Shown here: positions 1-9,122 of the stretch, piece after piece
Layout of the letters: every line of letters starts with the position of its first letter
Numbering within the stretch: position 1 is the first letter of the stretch
Source: Actinomycetes bacterium
GTDB taxonomy: Bacteria > Actinomycetota > Actinomycetes > S36-B12 > UBA10799
DNA: 64,000 bases
Direction of reading: 5' to 3'
NCBI GenBank assembly: GCA_029779995.1
Contig: JAKOZM010000107.1
Location: forward strand, 3,907-67,906
Notes under the pieces: generated by a model
What the model saw: only the letters and a program-made list of their open reading frames with translations
Database searches by the model: none
Told to the model about the DNA's origin: nothing
Program-made: the position numbers and the translations under genes

Positions 1-452
1 AGCGCCTTGCCGGGACCATCCGGCAGCGGCAGGGTGAAGAACTGGCCGTCGTAGGTCAAGCGTTCGCGGCGCAGCGCCTTGCGCACGATCTCGGTGTACT
101 CCCGGGTGCGCGTCAACGGCTTGTCGAAGCGCACCCCGTGCCAGCCCTCGGACACCTGCGGCCCCGACACTCCAAGACCGAGCCGGAACCTCCCGGCCGA
201 CAAGGTGTCGAGCGTCGCCGCCGTCATGGCGCAGTTGGCGGGGGTCCGCCCTGGGATCTGGAACACGGCACTGCCGATGTCGATCTGCTCGGTCTGCGCC
301 GCGATCCAGCTCAGCACCGTCGCCGCATCGGAGCCGTACGCCTCGGCGGTCCAGCAGACCGCGTATCCCAGGCGATCGGCCTCCCGGGCCAGCGCCAGAT
401 TCTCCGCGTCGTTGCCGGCGCCCCAATATCCCAGATTCACACCAAGTCGCAT
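1..452 (-). CDS. LLM class F420-dependent oxidoreductase (3' end outside window)
   Basis: This is the N-terminal 150 residues of a luciferase-like (LLM) oxidoreductase that would use reduced coenzyme F420. The product begins MRLGVNLGYWG and shows the family pattern of an early beta strand, AREADRLGYAVCWTAEAYG, then GSAVFQIPGRTPA and GLGVSGPQVSEGWHGVRF. The last motif recurs in the complete paralogue at 61996-63015, so the fold is secure although the substrate is unknown. The ATG was chosen because it directly precedes the first beta strand. It is divergent from the aldo/keto reductase gene and continues past the left edge of the window. Confidence 0.86.
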   Translation of the reverse strand, partial: MRLGVNLGYWGAGNDAENLALAREADRLGYAVCWTAEAYGSDAATVLSWIAAQTEQIDIGSAVFQIPGRTPANCAMTAATLDTLSAGRFRLGLGVSGPQVSEGWHGVRFDKPLTRTREYTEIVRKALRRERLTYDGQFFTLPLPDGPGKA

Positions 453-572
453 GGTGGCCAAGCGTAGTCGCGTACCTCCCTGAGCAGATCGACTGCCCGC
501 ATCCTGACCGTGCTGACATGCCAGCGCCATTACGTGAACGCGAAACCCGTCCCACTCGGTTACGGTTTGGAC

Positions 573-1553
573 GTGGATATCCGAAGCGTCGGGGCCAGCG
601 GACTGCGGGTCAGCCGGATCGGGCTGGGCACCATGACCTGGGGCCGGGACACCGACGAGCATGAGGCATCTGAACTGCTGGACACGTTCTTGTCCGCGGG
701 GGGCACCCTCGTCGACACCGCCGACGTGTACGCCGACGGCGAGTCGGAGAAGATCCTCGGACGGTTGCTCACTGATGCCGATCGTCGCGCGCAGGTCGTC
801 CTGGCCACGAAGGCCGTGTCCCGGCCGACCAGTGACCGCCGCTTTGACGCCTCCCGCGGACATCTGCTGAGCACGCTCAACGCATCACTGCGCCGGCTCG
901 GCGTCGAGTACATCGACCTGTGGCAACTGCATGCCTGGGACCCCCTGACCCCGATCGACGAGACGCTGAGCGCCATCGACGCGGCGGTGTCCTCGGGCAA
1001 GGTCCATTACGTCGGCGTCAGCAACTATGCCGGCTGGCAGGTCGCCACCGTCGCTGCGATGCAGACGGCCGTCCCCGGTCACTTCGCTCCGGTCTGCGCG
1101 CAGATGGAGTACAGCCTGCTCCAGCGCGGCGTGGAACGCGAAGTGATCCCGGCTCTGCAGGGTCACGGCATGGGGCTGATCGCCTGGTCGTCGCTGGGTC
1201 GCGGAGTGTTGTCGGGTAAGTATCGCGCCGGGATCCCAGCCGACTCCCGCGCCGGAAACCCGCTGTTCGCCAGTTTCGTGCAGCCCTACCTGACTGAGCA
1301 TGCTCGCCGGATCGCCGACGCCGTGGCCACGGCCGCCGAAGGGTTGGGGGCGTCCAGTTCCGAGGTGGCACTGGCCTGGTTGCGGGACCAGCCCGGCGTG
1401 ACCAGCGCACTTGTCGGGGCCCGCACCCCCGCGCAGTTGCGCACCGCCCTGGCCAGCGAGGCCCTGGTCATCCCGGACCAGATCAAGGCGGCCCTCAGCG
1501 ACGTCTCCGCGCCACCGATGTCCTACCCCGAGTTCGGGTGGAACCAACGCTGA
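573..1553 (+). CDS. aldo/keto reductase
   Basis: NADPH-dependent aldo/keto reductase, a cytosolic TIM-barrel enzyme of about 326 residues, the usual length. Visible are the N-terminal strand with GLGTMTWG, the catalytic region LVDTADVYADG with Asp and Tyr, the Lys in VLATKA, YIDLWQLHAWD supplying the His, and GVSNYAGW. An upstream ATG at 510 is possible, but the conserved alignment begins at this GTG (DIRSVGASGLRVSRIG), so the GTG is preferred. The best functional guess is a YajO/Tas-like carbonyl reductase. Substrate cannot be told from sequence. It converges with the maltokinase gene, and the 230 bp between them holds nothing recognisable. Confidence 0.9.
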   Translation: MDIRSVGASGLRVSRIGLGTMTWGRDTDEHEASELLDTFLSAGGTLVDTADVYADGESEKILGRLLTDADRRAQVVLATKAVSRPTSDRRFDASRGHLLSTLNASLRRLGVEYIDLWQLHAWDPLTPIDETLSAIDAAVSSGKVHYVGVSNYAGWQVATVAAMQTAVPGHFAPVCAQMEYSLLQRGVEREVIPALQGHGMGLIAWSSLGRGVLSGKYRAGIPADSRAGNPLFASFVQPYLTEHARRIADAVATAAEGLGASSSEVALAWLRDQPGVTSALVGARTPAQLRTALASEALVIPDQIKAALSDVSAPPMSYPEFGWNQR

Positions 1554-1783
1554 GCAGACCGGCAATGGCAGCAGCGGTCATCGACCTCAGCGGAGATACA
1601 GCCGGACCCTTTTGACCCCCTTCCGGGACGCCTGGGCGGGTCTGCCCTCGTCGCGCCGATCCTGGCCCCGGTGGTCAGGGCCGGGTCTGGCTGCCCGCCG
1701 GCGACTGCTGGGCTCACCGCAAGATTCGGGCACCCGAGGATGGGTCGATACGCGGCGTGGCCCTACCGTCCTCCCCGTGTTCG

Positions 1784-3082
1784 TCAGGCGAGGATCGAGC
1801 GCAATGCTGTGAACGGGATGTCGACCCAGTCGGGCCGATTGCGCTGTTCGTAGACCGCCTCGTACGCCGCTTTGTCGATGGAGTACGCCTCGAGCAGCAC
1901 GTCATTGTCCGCGGCGTCGGCGCCATATCCCTCCAGGAACGCGGCCTCAGACGCCTCCTGCCACGCCCGTGCCGCGGGACTGTTGTCCGCGCCCTGCCAT
2001 GCGGCATAGGCGAACGAACGCAACATCGCGGCCACATCGCGCATCGGATGGTCGAGAACCCGCCGGGAGGCCATGTCACCACCCGGCTCCCCTTCGAAGT
2101 CGAGGACACGCCAGCCCTTGGGCGTTCGCAGCGCCTGACCGAGGTGGTAGTCGCCGTGAACGCGTTGCACGGTGATCTTCTCGATGCCGCGCAAGCCGTC
2201 CAGCCGGTCGTGCAGCCCCGCGGCCATCGGCTGCAGCGCCGGGACCAGCCCGACCGCGACTGCCAGACGGTCATGCAGTCTGGCCACCATGTCGTCGATT
2301 CTCGGCCCGGTCAGCACCTCGGTGGGGAAGGCGGTGGCCAGGTCGTGATGCACCCGAGCTGTGGCCACTCCGAGCGCGTGCGCCTCTGCTTGGAAGTCGT
2401 GCCCCGCCGCGACCTCTTGCCGCGCGAGATCCCAGCCGTCGATGGACCCGGCGAAGAACTCCTGGATCATCGCGAGGTGGCCGTACACAGTGCTGCCGGA
2501 ACGTGGGTCCGTCCAGCCACCGTTGATCCATCCCCGCAGGCGGCCGACGTCGGCGCTGCCGACTCCGAACAGTCCCGCATGCACCTCGATGTCGGGATTC
2601 ACCCCAGGTGTCAGCATCCGGAACACCTTGACCAGGACCTCGTCGGCGTAGACGGCTGACGTGTTGCTCTGCTCGACGTTGAGCACCCGGTAGCCGGTGA
2701 TCGGCGGGCCGGCATCCAGCCACTGGGTCCGGGGTTGGGCCCCTGTCGTGGCTGGCTGCAGCGCGGCGGTCGGGCTGACAGCTGCGAGCATCGCCGCCAT
2801 GACCTCCGGGTGGGGCAAGCCGTCATGCAGATAGCGCCCTCCGGCCGGGCCGATCAGACTGTCCGGATCCGGTTCGCAGCGGTACAGCACCGGGACTTGG
2901 TACACCTGGAAATGGGTACCGTCCACTTCGACCCCGACGCTGAGATGCTCGACGTCCTCGGTCAAGGACGTTCGGCTCGTGATGGCGAGTCCGGTGATCC
3001 GGTGACCCTTGCCAGCGAACCACCGCCGGTCCAGCAGCCAGGGTTGCAGTACCTCGAGCAGTTCGGTGTCAGTCAGTCCCAC
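1784..3082 (-). CDS. mak: maltokinase
   Basis: Maltokinase (ATP + maltose to maltose 1-phosphate), which feeds the GlgE alpha-glucan pathway from trehalose. The 432 residues are close to the mycobacterial enzyme length. The protein opens with the N-cap motif WLLDRRWFAGKG at residues 15-26, has a kinase lysine in LVKVFR near residue 152, the catalytic loop HGDYHLGQ at 309-316 and the metal-binding DFEGEP at 328-333, all typical of Mak/Pep2. It is usually next to or fused with trehalose synthase (treS), but no treS or glgE is present here, so the kinase is apparently a stand-alone gene. It is divergent from the acyl-CoA dehydrogenase. Confidence 0.9.
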   Translation of the reverse strand: MGLTDTELLEVLQPWLLDRRWFAGKGHRITGLAITSRTSLTEDVEHLSVGVEVDGTHFQVYQVPVLYRCEPDPDSLIGPAGGRYLHDGLPHPEVMAAMLAAVSPTAALQPATTGAQPRTQWLDAGPPITGYRVLNVEQSNTSAVYADEVLVKVFRMLTPGVNPDIEVHAGLFGVGSADVGRLRGWINGGWTDPRSGSTVYGHLAMIQEFFAGSIDGWDLARQEVAAGHDFQAEAHALGVATARVHHDLATAFPTEVLTGPRIDDMVARLHDRLAVAVGLVPALQPMAAGLHDRLDGLRGIEKITVQRVHGDYHLGQALRTPKGWRVLDFEGEPGGDMASRRVLDHPMRDVAAMLRSFAYAAWQGADNSPAARAWQEASEAAFLEGYGADAADNDVLLEAYSIDKAAYEAVYEQRNRPDWVDIPFTALRSILA

Positions 3083-3125
3083 AGGAAGTGAGTCTGCCGC
3101 ATCCGAGCGGGTCTACGGTGGTCTC

Positions 3126-4745
3126 GTGAGCACCCACACCGTAACGAACCAGCCACCCCCGCTGGTTCACAACGCCTTCCTCGATGACGACGCGTTGCGG
3201 GAGGCCCTCGCGACCTTCGGTGGGAACCCCCAGGATGGCCCGCTGACCCAGTTGGGCGCCTTGACGGGTTCCGAGACCGCCCGTGAGTGGGGGCGCCTGG
3301 CCAATGAGTACACCCCGGTACTGCGCACGTTCGACCGGTATGGCCGGCGTATCGATGAGGTCGAGTTCCACCCCGCCTGGCATGAACTGATGACCGTGGC
3401 GGTCGAACACGGCCTCCATGCCGCGCCCTGGAGCACCGACGACAAGACGGCTCATGTGCGGCGTGCCGCGGGTTTCCTGATGTGGTCGCAGGCCGAGGCT
3501 GGTCACGGCTGCCCCATCTCCATGACCTACGCCAGTGTGCCGGCCTTGCGGGTCGATCCGTTGCGGGCCGGTCAGTGGGAACCCGGGCTGGCCAGTCGGC
3601 AGTACGACTTCGGCCTGCGTCCGACCGGTGAGAAGGCCGGCCTGATCGCCGGGATGGCGATGACTGAGAAGCAGGGCGGCAGCGACGTGCGCAGCAACAC
3701 GACCGTCGCACAGCCGGTGGCCGACGGCTACCTGCTGACGGGGCACAAATGGTTCTGCTCGGCGCCCATGAGCGATGTGTTCCTGGTGCTCGGCCAGGCA
3801 CCCGGCGGGTTGACGTGCTTCATCGTCCCCCGGGTGCTGCCCGATGGCTCGCGCAACGTCTTCGAGATCCAGCGCCTGAAGGACAAGCTCGGCAACCGCT
3901 CCAACGCCTCCAGCGAGGTCGAGTTCGATCGCACCTGGGCGCAGCGGCTCGGCGAGGAGGGCCGCGGAGTGCGCACGATCGTGGAGATGGTCTCGGCCAC
4001 CCGTCTCGACTGCGTGATTGGCTCCACGGCGTTGATGCGCAAGGCGGTCACCGAGGCAATCTGGCACGCGCAGCACCGCGAGGCGTTCGGCGCCACCCTC
4101 ATCGACCAGCCACTCATGCGGCAGGTGCTGGCTGACATGGCGCTGGAGGTCGAGGCGGCCACGTGGCTGGGCCTGCGGCTCGCCCACGCTGTCGATGCCA
4201 CCGATTCCAGCGAGCAGGCAGCGCTGCGCCGGATCGCGCTGCCCATGAGCAAGTACTACGTGTGCAAGCGGGCCCCCGGCCTGACGTTCGAGGCCATGGA
4301 GTGCCTTGGCGGTGTCGGGTACGTCGAGGAGACAGGGATGCCGCGGCTCTACCGGGAGGCCCCCGTGAATTCGATCTGGGAAGGCTCGGGCAACGTCAAC
4401 GCGCTCGACCTGCTGCGGGCGTTGGCGCGCAATCCGGAGAGCCTGGACGCGTATCTGCAAGCCTTGGCGCCTGCAGCCGGATGTGATGAGGCCTTCGATA
4501 CCGGGCTGCGGGATGTGTTGAACGCACTGGCCGGCACGGTCTCGCAAGCCCGTGCGCGGTGGCTGGCCGAGAAGATGGTGCTACTTCTGCAAGCGTCCCT
4601 GCTGGTGCAGCATGCGCCGGCCTTCGTCGCCGATGCCTTCGTCGCCACACGGCTGCGGCAGAACGAGGGCACGTACGGTGTGGTGGATCTCGCTGCCCAA
4701 GACCTCACGGCCATCCTGGAGCGTGCGACGCCGACCGGTGTTTAG
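3126..4745 (+). CDS. AidB-like acyl-CoA dehydrogenase family protein
   Basis: FAD-dependent acyl-CoA dehydrogenase superfamily protein of 539 residues, almost exactly the length of E. coli AidB. The flavin signature MTEKQGGSDVRSNTT and the C-terminal RLYREAPVNSIWEGSGNV are AidB hallmarks. AidB is induced during alkylation stress and binds DNA; whether the actinobacterial form protects DNA or acts on a CoA ester is not known from sequence. The GTG start follows the maltokinase start by about 45 bp and removes a low-complexity Ser-rich extension that the longer frame would carry. It is followed after 55 bp by the DUF2505 gene on the same strand. Confidence 0.87.
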   Translation: MSTHTVTNQPPPLVHNAFLDDDALREALATFGGNPQDGPLTQLGALTGSETAREWGRLANEYTPVLRTFDRYGRRIDEVEFHPAWHELMTVAVEHGLHAAPWSTDDKTAHVRRAAGFLMWSQAEAGHGCPISMTYASVPALRVDPLRAGQWEPGLASRQYDFGLRPTGEKAGLIAGMAMTEKQGGSDVRSNTTVAQPVADGYLLTGHKWFCSAPMSDVFLVLGQAPGGLTCFIVPRVLPDGSRNVFEIQRLKDKLGNRSNASSEVEFDRTWAQRLGEEGRGVRTIVEMVSATRLDCVIGSTALMRKAVTEAIWHAQHREAFGATLIDQPLMRQVLADMALEVEAATWLGLRLAHAVDATDSSEQAALRRIALPMSKYYVCKRAPGLTFEAMECLGGVGYVEETGMPRLYREAPVNSIWEGSGNVNALDLLRALARNPESLDAYLQALAPAAGCDEAFDTGLRDVLNALAGTVSQARARWLAEKMVLLLQASLLVQHAPAFVADAFVATRLRQNEGTYGVVDLAAQDLTAILERATPTGV

Positions 4746-4800
4746 GTGACGCGCGGTACCAGACGCTGCTCGCGACGCCAGGATGCGGCAGGATCGACTC

Positions 4801-5304
4801 ATGCCCGCCCAGATAGACGAGATCCAGCGCTACGACGCGGATCCGGTCACCGTGTTCGCCATGCTCAGCGATGAGCAGTTCATCATCTACAAGTGCGAGC
4901 AGAGCGCGAGTCTGGACGTGGTGGCCGAGGTGGCACCAGAGGGCGACAAGTTGCGCATCCACAACCGTCGGGTGCTGCCGGCCAAGGTGCCCGGTTTCGT
5001 GAAGAAATTCCTGGGCGACACTATCCCGCTCGACGAGACGCAGCACTGGACCGCTGCCGATGACACAGGGTCGCGGACGGCCACGTTCGACGTCGACTTC
5101 GACGGCCAGCCGCTGAAGTTCTCAGGCACCATCACGCTGAGCCCGGACGGCGAGGGTACCGCTGTGCGCACCCGGGGAGCCATCAAGTGCTCCGTGCCGT
5201 TCATCGGTGGCAAGGTCGAGAACTTCGCCGCTGAGTGGATCGGCAAGTACCTGAAGAAGGAGGAGAAGGTCGGTCAGCAATGGCTGGCCGACCACGCCGC
5301 CTGA
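4801..5304 (+). CDS. DUF2505 domain protein
   Basis: A 167-residue cytosolic protein matching the actinobacterial DUF2505 family, which has a START/SRPBCC-like ligand-binding fold. Visible family features are the N-terminal YDADPVTVFAMLSDEQF helix, the central LPAKVPGFVKKFLGD segment, and the C-terminal IGGKVENFAAEWIGKYLKKEE helix. No catalytic residues are evident and no ligand is known. It lies just downstream of the AidB-like gene, may be co-transcribed with it, and ends at a strong hairpin shared with zapE. Confidence 0.8.
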   Translation: MPAQIDEIQRYDADPVTVFAMLSDEQFIIYKCEQSASLDVVAEVAPEGDKLRIHNRRVLPAKVPGFVKKFLGDTIPLDETQHWTAADDTGSRTATFDVDFDGQPLKFSGTITLSPDGEGTAVRTRGAIKCSVPFIGGKVENFAAEWIGKYLKKEEKVGQQWLADHAA

Positions 5305-5307
5305 GAC

Positions 5308-5348
5308 CTCGCGCCAAACGCGGCGCTCAGTGAGGCGTTTGGCGCGAG
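5308..5348. terminator. bidirectional hairpin terminator
   Basis: A perfect 14-bp stem (CTCGCGCCAAACGC paired with GCGTTTGGCGCGAG) and a 13-nt loop sit exactly between two convergent genes, 3 bp after the DUF2505 stop and 3 bp before the zapE stop. There is no strong T-tract, as is common in actinomycetes. The placement argues for termination from both sides. Confidence 0.75.
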
Positions 5349-5351
5349 CTT

Positions 5352-6359
5352 TCAGGCTTTCGCCTCCGCCAAGGCTGCCAACCGCGACAACGCGCGGAAA
5401 TACTTCTTGCGATAACCGCCCTTGAGCATGTCCGGGGCGAAGATGTGCCCCACCGACTCCCCCGACGCCACCACCGGCACGTCGTTGTCGTAAAGCCGGT
5501 CAACGAGCACCACGAACCGCAGCGCCTCGCTCTGGTCGGTGAGTTGTCGAACGTCAGTCCAAGCCACCAAGGCAGTGCCCGCGATCAGCTGTGCGTACCG
5601 CGAGGGGTGCACCTGCGCGAGGTGTGACACAACATCGTCAAAGCGATCCAAGGTCGCGCCCGGCGTCTGCGCAGCGGCGAGCACCTCCTCGACCGGCCGC
5701 GGTCGCGGGGCGCGCGGAACCCCGCGGTGCCGGTAGTCCACCCCTTCGATGCGCAACACATCGAAATGGGCGCTCAGGCCCTGGATCTCGCGCAGGAAGT
5801 CCTCAGCGGCGAAGCGGCCCTCCCCCAGTGCATCGGGAAGCGTGTTGGACGTCGCGGCCAGTCGCACCCCGCGCTGAGTCAATGCCATGAGCAGCGAACT
5901 CATCAGGACGGTGTCACCGGGGTCGTCGAGTTCGAACTCGTCGATGCACACGAGGGTCCGGTCGCTGAGGGCCTCGACCGCACCCGCAAAGCCCAGGGCG
6001 CCCACAAGATGGGTGTAAGTGACGAAGGTTCCGAAAGCCTTCGGGGCTGGCGCTGCATGCCACACCGAGGCGAGCAGGTGGGTCTTGCCCACCCCGAAGC
6101 CGCCGTCGAAGTAGATCCCGGGCCGCGCTTCCGGTGGCGTGGCCTTACGGAACAGTCGCCGCTTGACGGGTGGGGCACTGGCTTCCACGAAGGCGCGAGC
6201 CGCTGCGACCGCCGCCGATTGCGACACGTAATAGGGGTCCGGCACGTAGGAGTCAAAGCTCACGTGCCCGAAGTGAGGCGGCGGCTGCAGGCCAGCCACA
6301 AGTTCCTCCGGGCGAACCTCGGGAAAGCGATCGCACAGGCTTTCGGGCACGAGATGCAA
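5352..6359 (-). CDS. zapE: cell division protein ZapE / AFG1-like ATPase
   Basis: AFG1/ZapE family AAA+ ATPase of 335 residues. Walker A GGFGVGKT is at 86-93, Walker B LVCIDEFE at 136-143, followed by sensor-like AATSNT. The C-terminal half has the family segment YRHRG. In E. coli ZapE associates with FtsZ rings under stress; in actinomycetes it is a conserved single gene with unproven role. It converges on DUF2505 and its start lies about 45 bp from the divergent RibD-C gene. Confidence 0.9.
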   Translation of the reverse strand: MHLVPESLCDRFPEVRPEELVAGLQPPPHFGHVSFDSYVPDPYYVSQSAAVAAARAFVEASAPPVKRRLFRKATPPEARPGIYFDGGFGVGKTHLLASVWHAAPAPKAFGTFVTYTHLVGALGFAGAVEALSDRTLVCIDEFELDDPGDTVLMSSLLMALTQRGVRLAATSNTLPDALGEGRFAAEDFLREIQGLSAHFDVLRIEGVDYRHRGVPRAPRPRPVEEVLAAAQTPGATLDRFDDVVSHLAQVHPSRYAQLIAGTALVAWTDVRQLTDQSEALRFVVLVDRLYDNDVPVVASGESVGHIFAPDMLKGGYRKKYFRALSRLAALAEAKA

Positions 6360-6405
6360 TCTATCCGGCGTGCTTACCGTCCTGTGGTGATGGTCTGATG
6401 GGCAG

Positions 6406-6969
6406 ATGGATGACGCCGCTCTGTGGAGCGCCTACGCGTGGCCCGACGAGTGCCTGCGGGTCAATTTTGTGATCAGCCTCGACGGACACATCGGCGCTCC
6501 CGACGGCCTCAGCGGCGGCCTGAGCAGCCCCGAGGATCGACGCGTGTTCCACATGCTGCGGGCGGGCTGTGACGCGATCCTGGTCGGCGCTGGCACCGCG
6601 CGCACCGAGGGGTACCGGGCGCCGGCTGTGAAACTGGAGTGGCAGCAGTTTCGGCAACGATCAAAAGCGCCTGTCCTGGTTATGGTCTCGGCCAGCGGGA
6701 ACGTTCCCGATATTGAAGGGGCGGTGACAGTGGACGGCACAGACCTGGCAGCAGTGATCGCGCAGTACCCACGGATCTTGTGTGAGGGCGGGCCGCACTT
6801 GTTCGCGTCCCTGCTGGAGCAGCGGCTCGTGGATGAGGTGGCCTTGAGCATCAGCGGGCAGGTCGGGGGTACCGGCAGGCTGCTTCCCGATGAGGTCCGC
6901 GCCAGCTTCACCCCTCGCCACGCGCACACCGCAGACAACACGATCTTCACGCTGTGGCGGAGATCATGA
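6406..6969 (+). CDS. RibD C-terminal domain / dihydrofolate reductase-like protein
   Basis: A 187-residue NADPH reductase-like protein of the RibD C-terminal family. It shows RVNFVISLDGHIG (the substrate-binding N..S.DG strand), DAILVGAGTARTEGY, PVLVMVSASG and ILCEGGPHLFASLL. No deaminase domain is present, so it is a stand-alone reductase domain. It may act in riboflavin or F420-related metabolism or be an orphan reductase. Its TGA overlaps the ATG of ligC (ATGA), so it is the first gene of a coupled three-gene repair operon. Confidence 0.85.
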   Translation: MDDAALWSAYAWPDECLRVNFVISLDGHIGAPDGLSGGLSSPEDRRVFHMLRAGCDAILVGAGTARTEGYRAPAVKLEWQQFRQRSKAPVLVMVSASGNVPDIEGAVTVDGTDLAAVIAQYPRILCEGGPHLFASLLEQRLVDEVALSISGQVGGTGRLLPDEVRASFTPRHAHTADNTIFTLWRRS

Positions 6970-8024
6970 TCGCCCCGATGCTCGCCAAGGCGGTCGGCGA
7001 CAAGGTGCCCGACGGCCCAGGCCTGCTCTACGAACCGAAGTGGGACGGCTTCCGCTGCATCGTATTCCGCGGCGAGACAGTGGTGCTGCAGAGCCGCAAG
7101 GAGGAGGACTTCTCGTATCTGTTCCCGGAGGTCGTGGCGGCCTGTGAACGCCTGCCTGCCGGCACCACCCTGGATGGCGAGCTGGTCATCGTCGGCGAGT
7201 CGGGCCTGGAGTTCGACTTGTTGAGCAACCGCATCCGGCCCCGCTCGGAGGCCGGCGGGTGGAAGATCACCTCCCTATCCGAGGCAACCCCCGCGCAGTT
7301 CGTGGCATTCGACTGCCTCGAGTTCGGCGGGGACGACATCAGTCAGCAACCGTTCGCCGACCGTCGGCGCGTCCTGGAGGGCATCGATCTGCCCGCCGGC
7401 ATGCACCTGACACCGATCACCGACGATCCGCAGGTGGCCCGGGACTGGTTCAGCCTCTTCGAAGGTGCTGGGCTCGACGGCGTGGTGTGCAAACCCGCCG
7501 ATGCGCCGTACACCCCGGGAAAACGCACCATGCTGAAGGTCAAACACGTGCGGACCGCTGACGTGGTGGTGGCCGGGTGGCGACCCTACAAGAATGCCGC
7601 GCCCGACGGTTCCGCGATGGTTGGCGCACTGCTGCTCGGGCTCTATGACGAGGACGGGATGCTGCACAACGTGGGGGCCGCGGGGTCGTTCACCCGTGAG
7701 GTGCGGATGGCCCTGGCCAAGGAGCTGGCCGCGATCGAGATCGGTCCGGACGACGACCATCCGTGGAAGTGGGGTGCGGACGGCCAGCGCGTGCCCGGGA
7801 TGGTGTCGCGCTGGTCCGGCAAGAAGGACATGGGTTTTCGGCCGCTGCAACCGGTGCTCGTCGCCGAGGTCAAGTACGACCACATGCAGGGTGACCGGTT
7901 CCGGCATGTGGCGTCCTTCGTGCGGTGGCGTCCGGACCGTGAACCGAGCAGTTGCACCTACGAGCAACTCGACCGACCTGTCCGCTTCGACGTGGCAGCG
8001 GTCCTCGCCGGGGAGGTGCGCTGA
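6966..8024 (+). CDS. ligC: ATP-dependent DNA ligase LigC
   Basis: ATP-dependent DNA ligase of 352 residues, matching mycobacterial LigC in length. The adenylation motif is EPKWDGFR with Lys25 as the expected AMP acceptor; downstream are TLDGELVI (motif III), FDCLEFGG, GVVCKP (motif IV) and MLKVKHVRTADVVVAGW (motif V). There is no polymerase or nuclease domain, unlike LigD. A GTG 12 bp upstream is possible, but the ATG overlapping the upstream stop is preferred for coupling. The downstream Prim-PolC gene overlaps its stop as TGATG. In mycobacteria this pair works in gap filling and nick sealing. Confidence 0.93.
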   Translation: MIAPMLAKAVGDKVPDGPGLLYEPKWDGFRCIVFRGETVVLQSRKEEDFSYLFPEVVAACERLPAGTTLDGELVIVGESGLEFDLLSNRIRPRSEAGGWKITSLSEATPAQFVAFDCLEFGGDDISQQPFADRRRVLEGIDLPAGMHLTPITDDPQVARDWFSLFEGAGLDGVVCKPADAPYTPGKRTMLKVKHVRTADVVVAGWRPYKNAAPDGSAMVGALLLGLYDEDGMLHNVGAAGSFTREVRMALAKELAAIEIGPDDDHPWKWGADGQRVPGMVSRWSGKKDMGFRPLQPVLVAEVKYDHMQGDRFRHVASFVRWRPDREPSSCTYEQLDRPVRFDVAAVLAGEVR

Positions 8025-9091
8025 TGGCGACCAAGGAGACCTTCATCGAGGTCGGTGGGCGGGAGGTGCGGGTGTCCAACCCGGACAAGGTCTACTTCCC
8101 TGAGCACGGTTACACGAAGCTGCAGGTGGTCCAGTACTACGCGCAGGTGTCGGAGCTGATGCTCACGTACGTGGTTGACCGGCCAACGGCGCTGGAACGC
8201 TGGCCCGACGGGGTGCTGCCCGGTGTGACGATGGCCCAGCGTGGCCGGCGGGTGAACCCGGGCGAGGCGTTCTACCAGAAGCGCATTCCGAAACACGCGC
8301 CCGACTGGATCAAGAGCGCCCAGATCGCCTTCCCGTCGGGCCGTACCGCCGATGAGATCACTCCCACGGAGCCGGCGGTGATTGCTTGGTGCGCCAACCT
8401 GGGCACCATCGTGTTCCATCCGTGGGCGGTGACCGCACCTGACGTGGACCACCCAGATGAGTTGCGCCTGGATCTGGACCCGCAACCTGGCACCGACTTC
8501 CGCGACGCGGTCGAAGCAGCATGGGTGATGCGCGAGATCCTCGAGGAACTGGGGATGACCGGATGGCCGAAGACGTCCGGGGGCAGGGGTCTGCACGTGT
8601 TCATCCCCATCGAGGCGCGCTGGGACTTCATCGATGTGCGCCACGCCGCGATCGCCATCGGCAGGGAAATGGCACGTCGCGTGCCGGACCTGGTGACCGT
8701 CGAATGGTGGAAGGAGAACCGCGGGGAACGCATCTTCCTGGACTACAACCAGAACGCCCGGGACCGCACCATCGCGAGCGCGTTTTCGGTGCGGCCACGG
8801 CCCAACGCGCCGGTGTCCACTCCCCTGCGCTGGGACGAGCTGGAGGGCACCGAACCTGGCGATTGGACGATCGCCACTGTTCCCGATCGGGTGGCAGATC
8901 TGGGTGACGTGCATGCCGAACGCTGGGGTCAGGCCTTCGATCTCACGCCTGCTCTCGAGCTGTACGACGGCGATGAGATGCCCTATCCGCCTGACTATCC
9001 GAAGATGCCCGGCGAACCGAAGCGGGTGCAGCCGAGCCGGAATACCGATCTGACCAGGGGAAATGCGGGATCGGGCGGCGGGTCGGGCTGA
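8024..9091 (+). CDS. Prim-PolC / LigD-type polymerase-domain protein
   Basis: Stand-alone archaeo-eukaryotic primase-superfamily polymerase (LigD polymerase domain) of 355 residues. It fills short gaps with NTPs or dNTPs together with LigC. The catalytic metal pair is in RLDLDPQ (Asp150, Asp152), and SGGRGLHVF at 185-193 supplies the primase His motif. The last 30 residues (PKMPGEPKRVQPSRNTDLTRGNAG then a Gly/Ser tail) lie inside a repeat that recurs three times 33-34 kb downstream. The current C-terminus may therefore have been supplied by an integrated element. The ATG overlaps the ligC stop. Confidence 0.93.
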   Translation: MATKETFIEVGGREVRVSNPDKVYFPEHGYTKLQVVQYYAQVSELMLTYVVDRPTALERWPDGVLPGVTMAQRGRRVNPGEAFYQKRIPKHAPDWIKSAQIAFPSGRTADEITPTEPAVIAWCANLGTIVFHPWAVTAPDVDHPDELRLDLDPQPGTDFRDAVEAAWVMREILEELGMTGWPKTSGGRGLHVFIPIEARWDFIDVRHAAIAIGREMARRVPDLVTVEWWKENRGERIFLDYNQNARDRTIASAFSVRPRPNAPVSTPLRWDELEGTEPGDWTIATVPDRVADLGDVHAERWGQAFDLTPALELYDGDEMPYPPDYPKMPGEPKRVQPSRNTDLTRGNAGSGGGSG

Positions 9092-9110
9092 CGCACAGCG
9101 CAAACTCGCC
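8998..9110. repeat. putative attL: direct-repeat copy A inside the 3' end of Prim-PolC
   Basis: The first 69 bp (to 9066) match 41722-41790 with a single mismatch. After a variable stretch, a further 22 bp (TGACGCACAGCGCAA... to 9110) match 41822-41843 with one mismatch. The integrase gene starts 12 bp after the repeat. A shared segment at a gene 3' end next to a tyrosine integrase is the usual layout of a left attachment site. No tRNA is involved. Confidence 0.78.
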
Positions 9111-9122
9111 TAATATCCAGTT

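Noticed and set aside
1554..1783. Possible small gene between the aldo/keto reductase and maltokinase
   Set aside because: Frames crossing this gap are extensions of shadow frames and show no start signal or domain.
3069..4547. A 492-codon antisense frame opposite the AidB-like gene
   Set aside because: The sense frame has clear flavoenzyme motifs; the antisense has none.
9001..9122. tRNA gene as the integration target
   Set aside because: No cloverleaf or T-loop sequence is present; the repeated segment is coding sequence of Prim-PolC.
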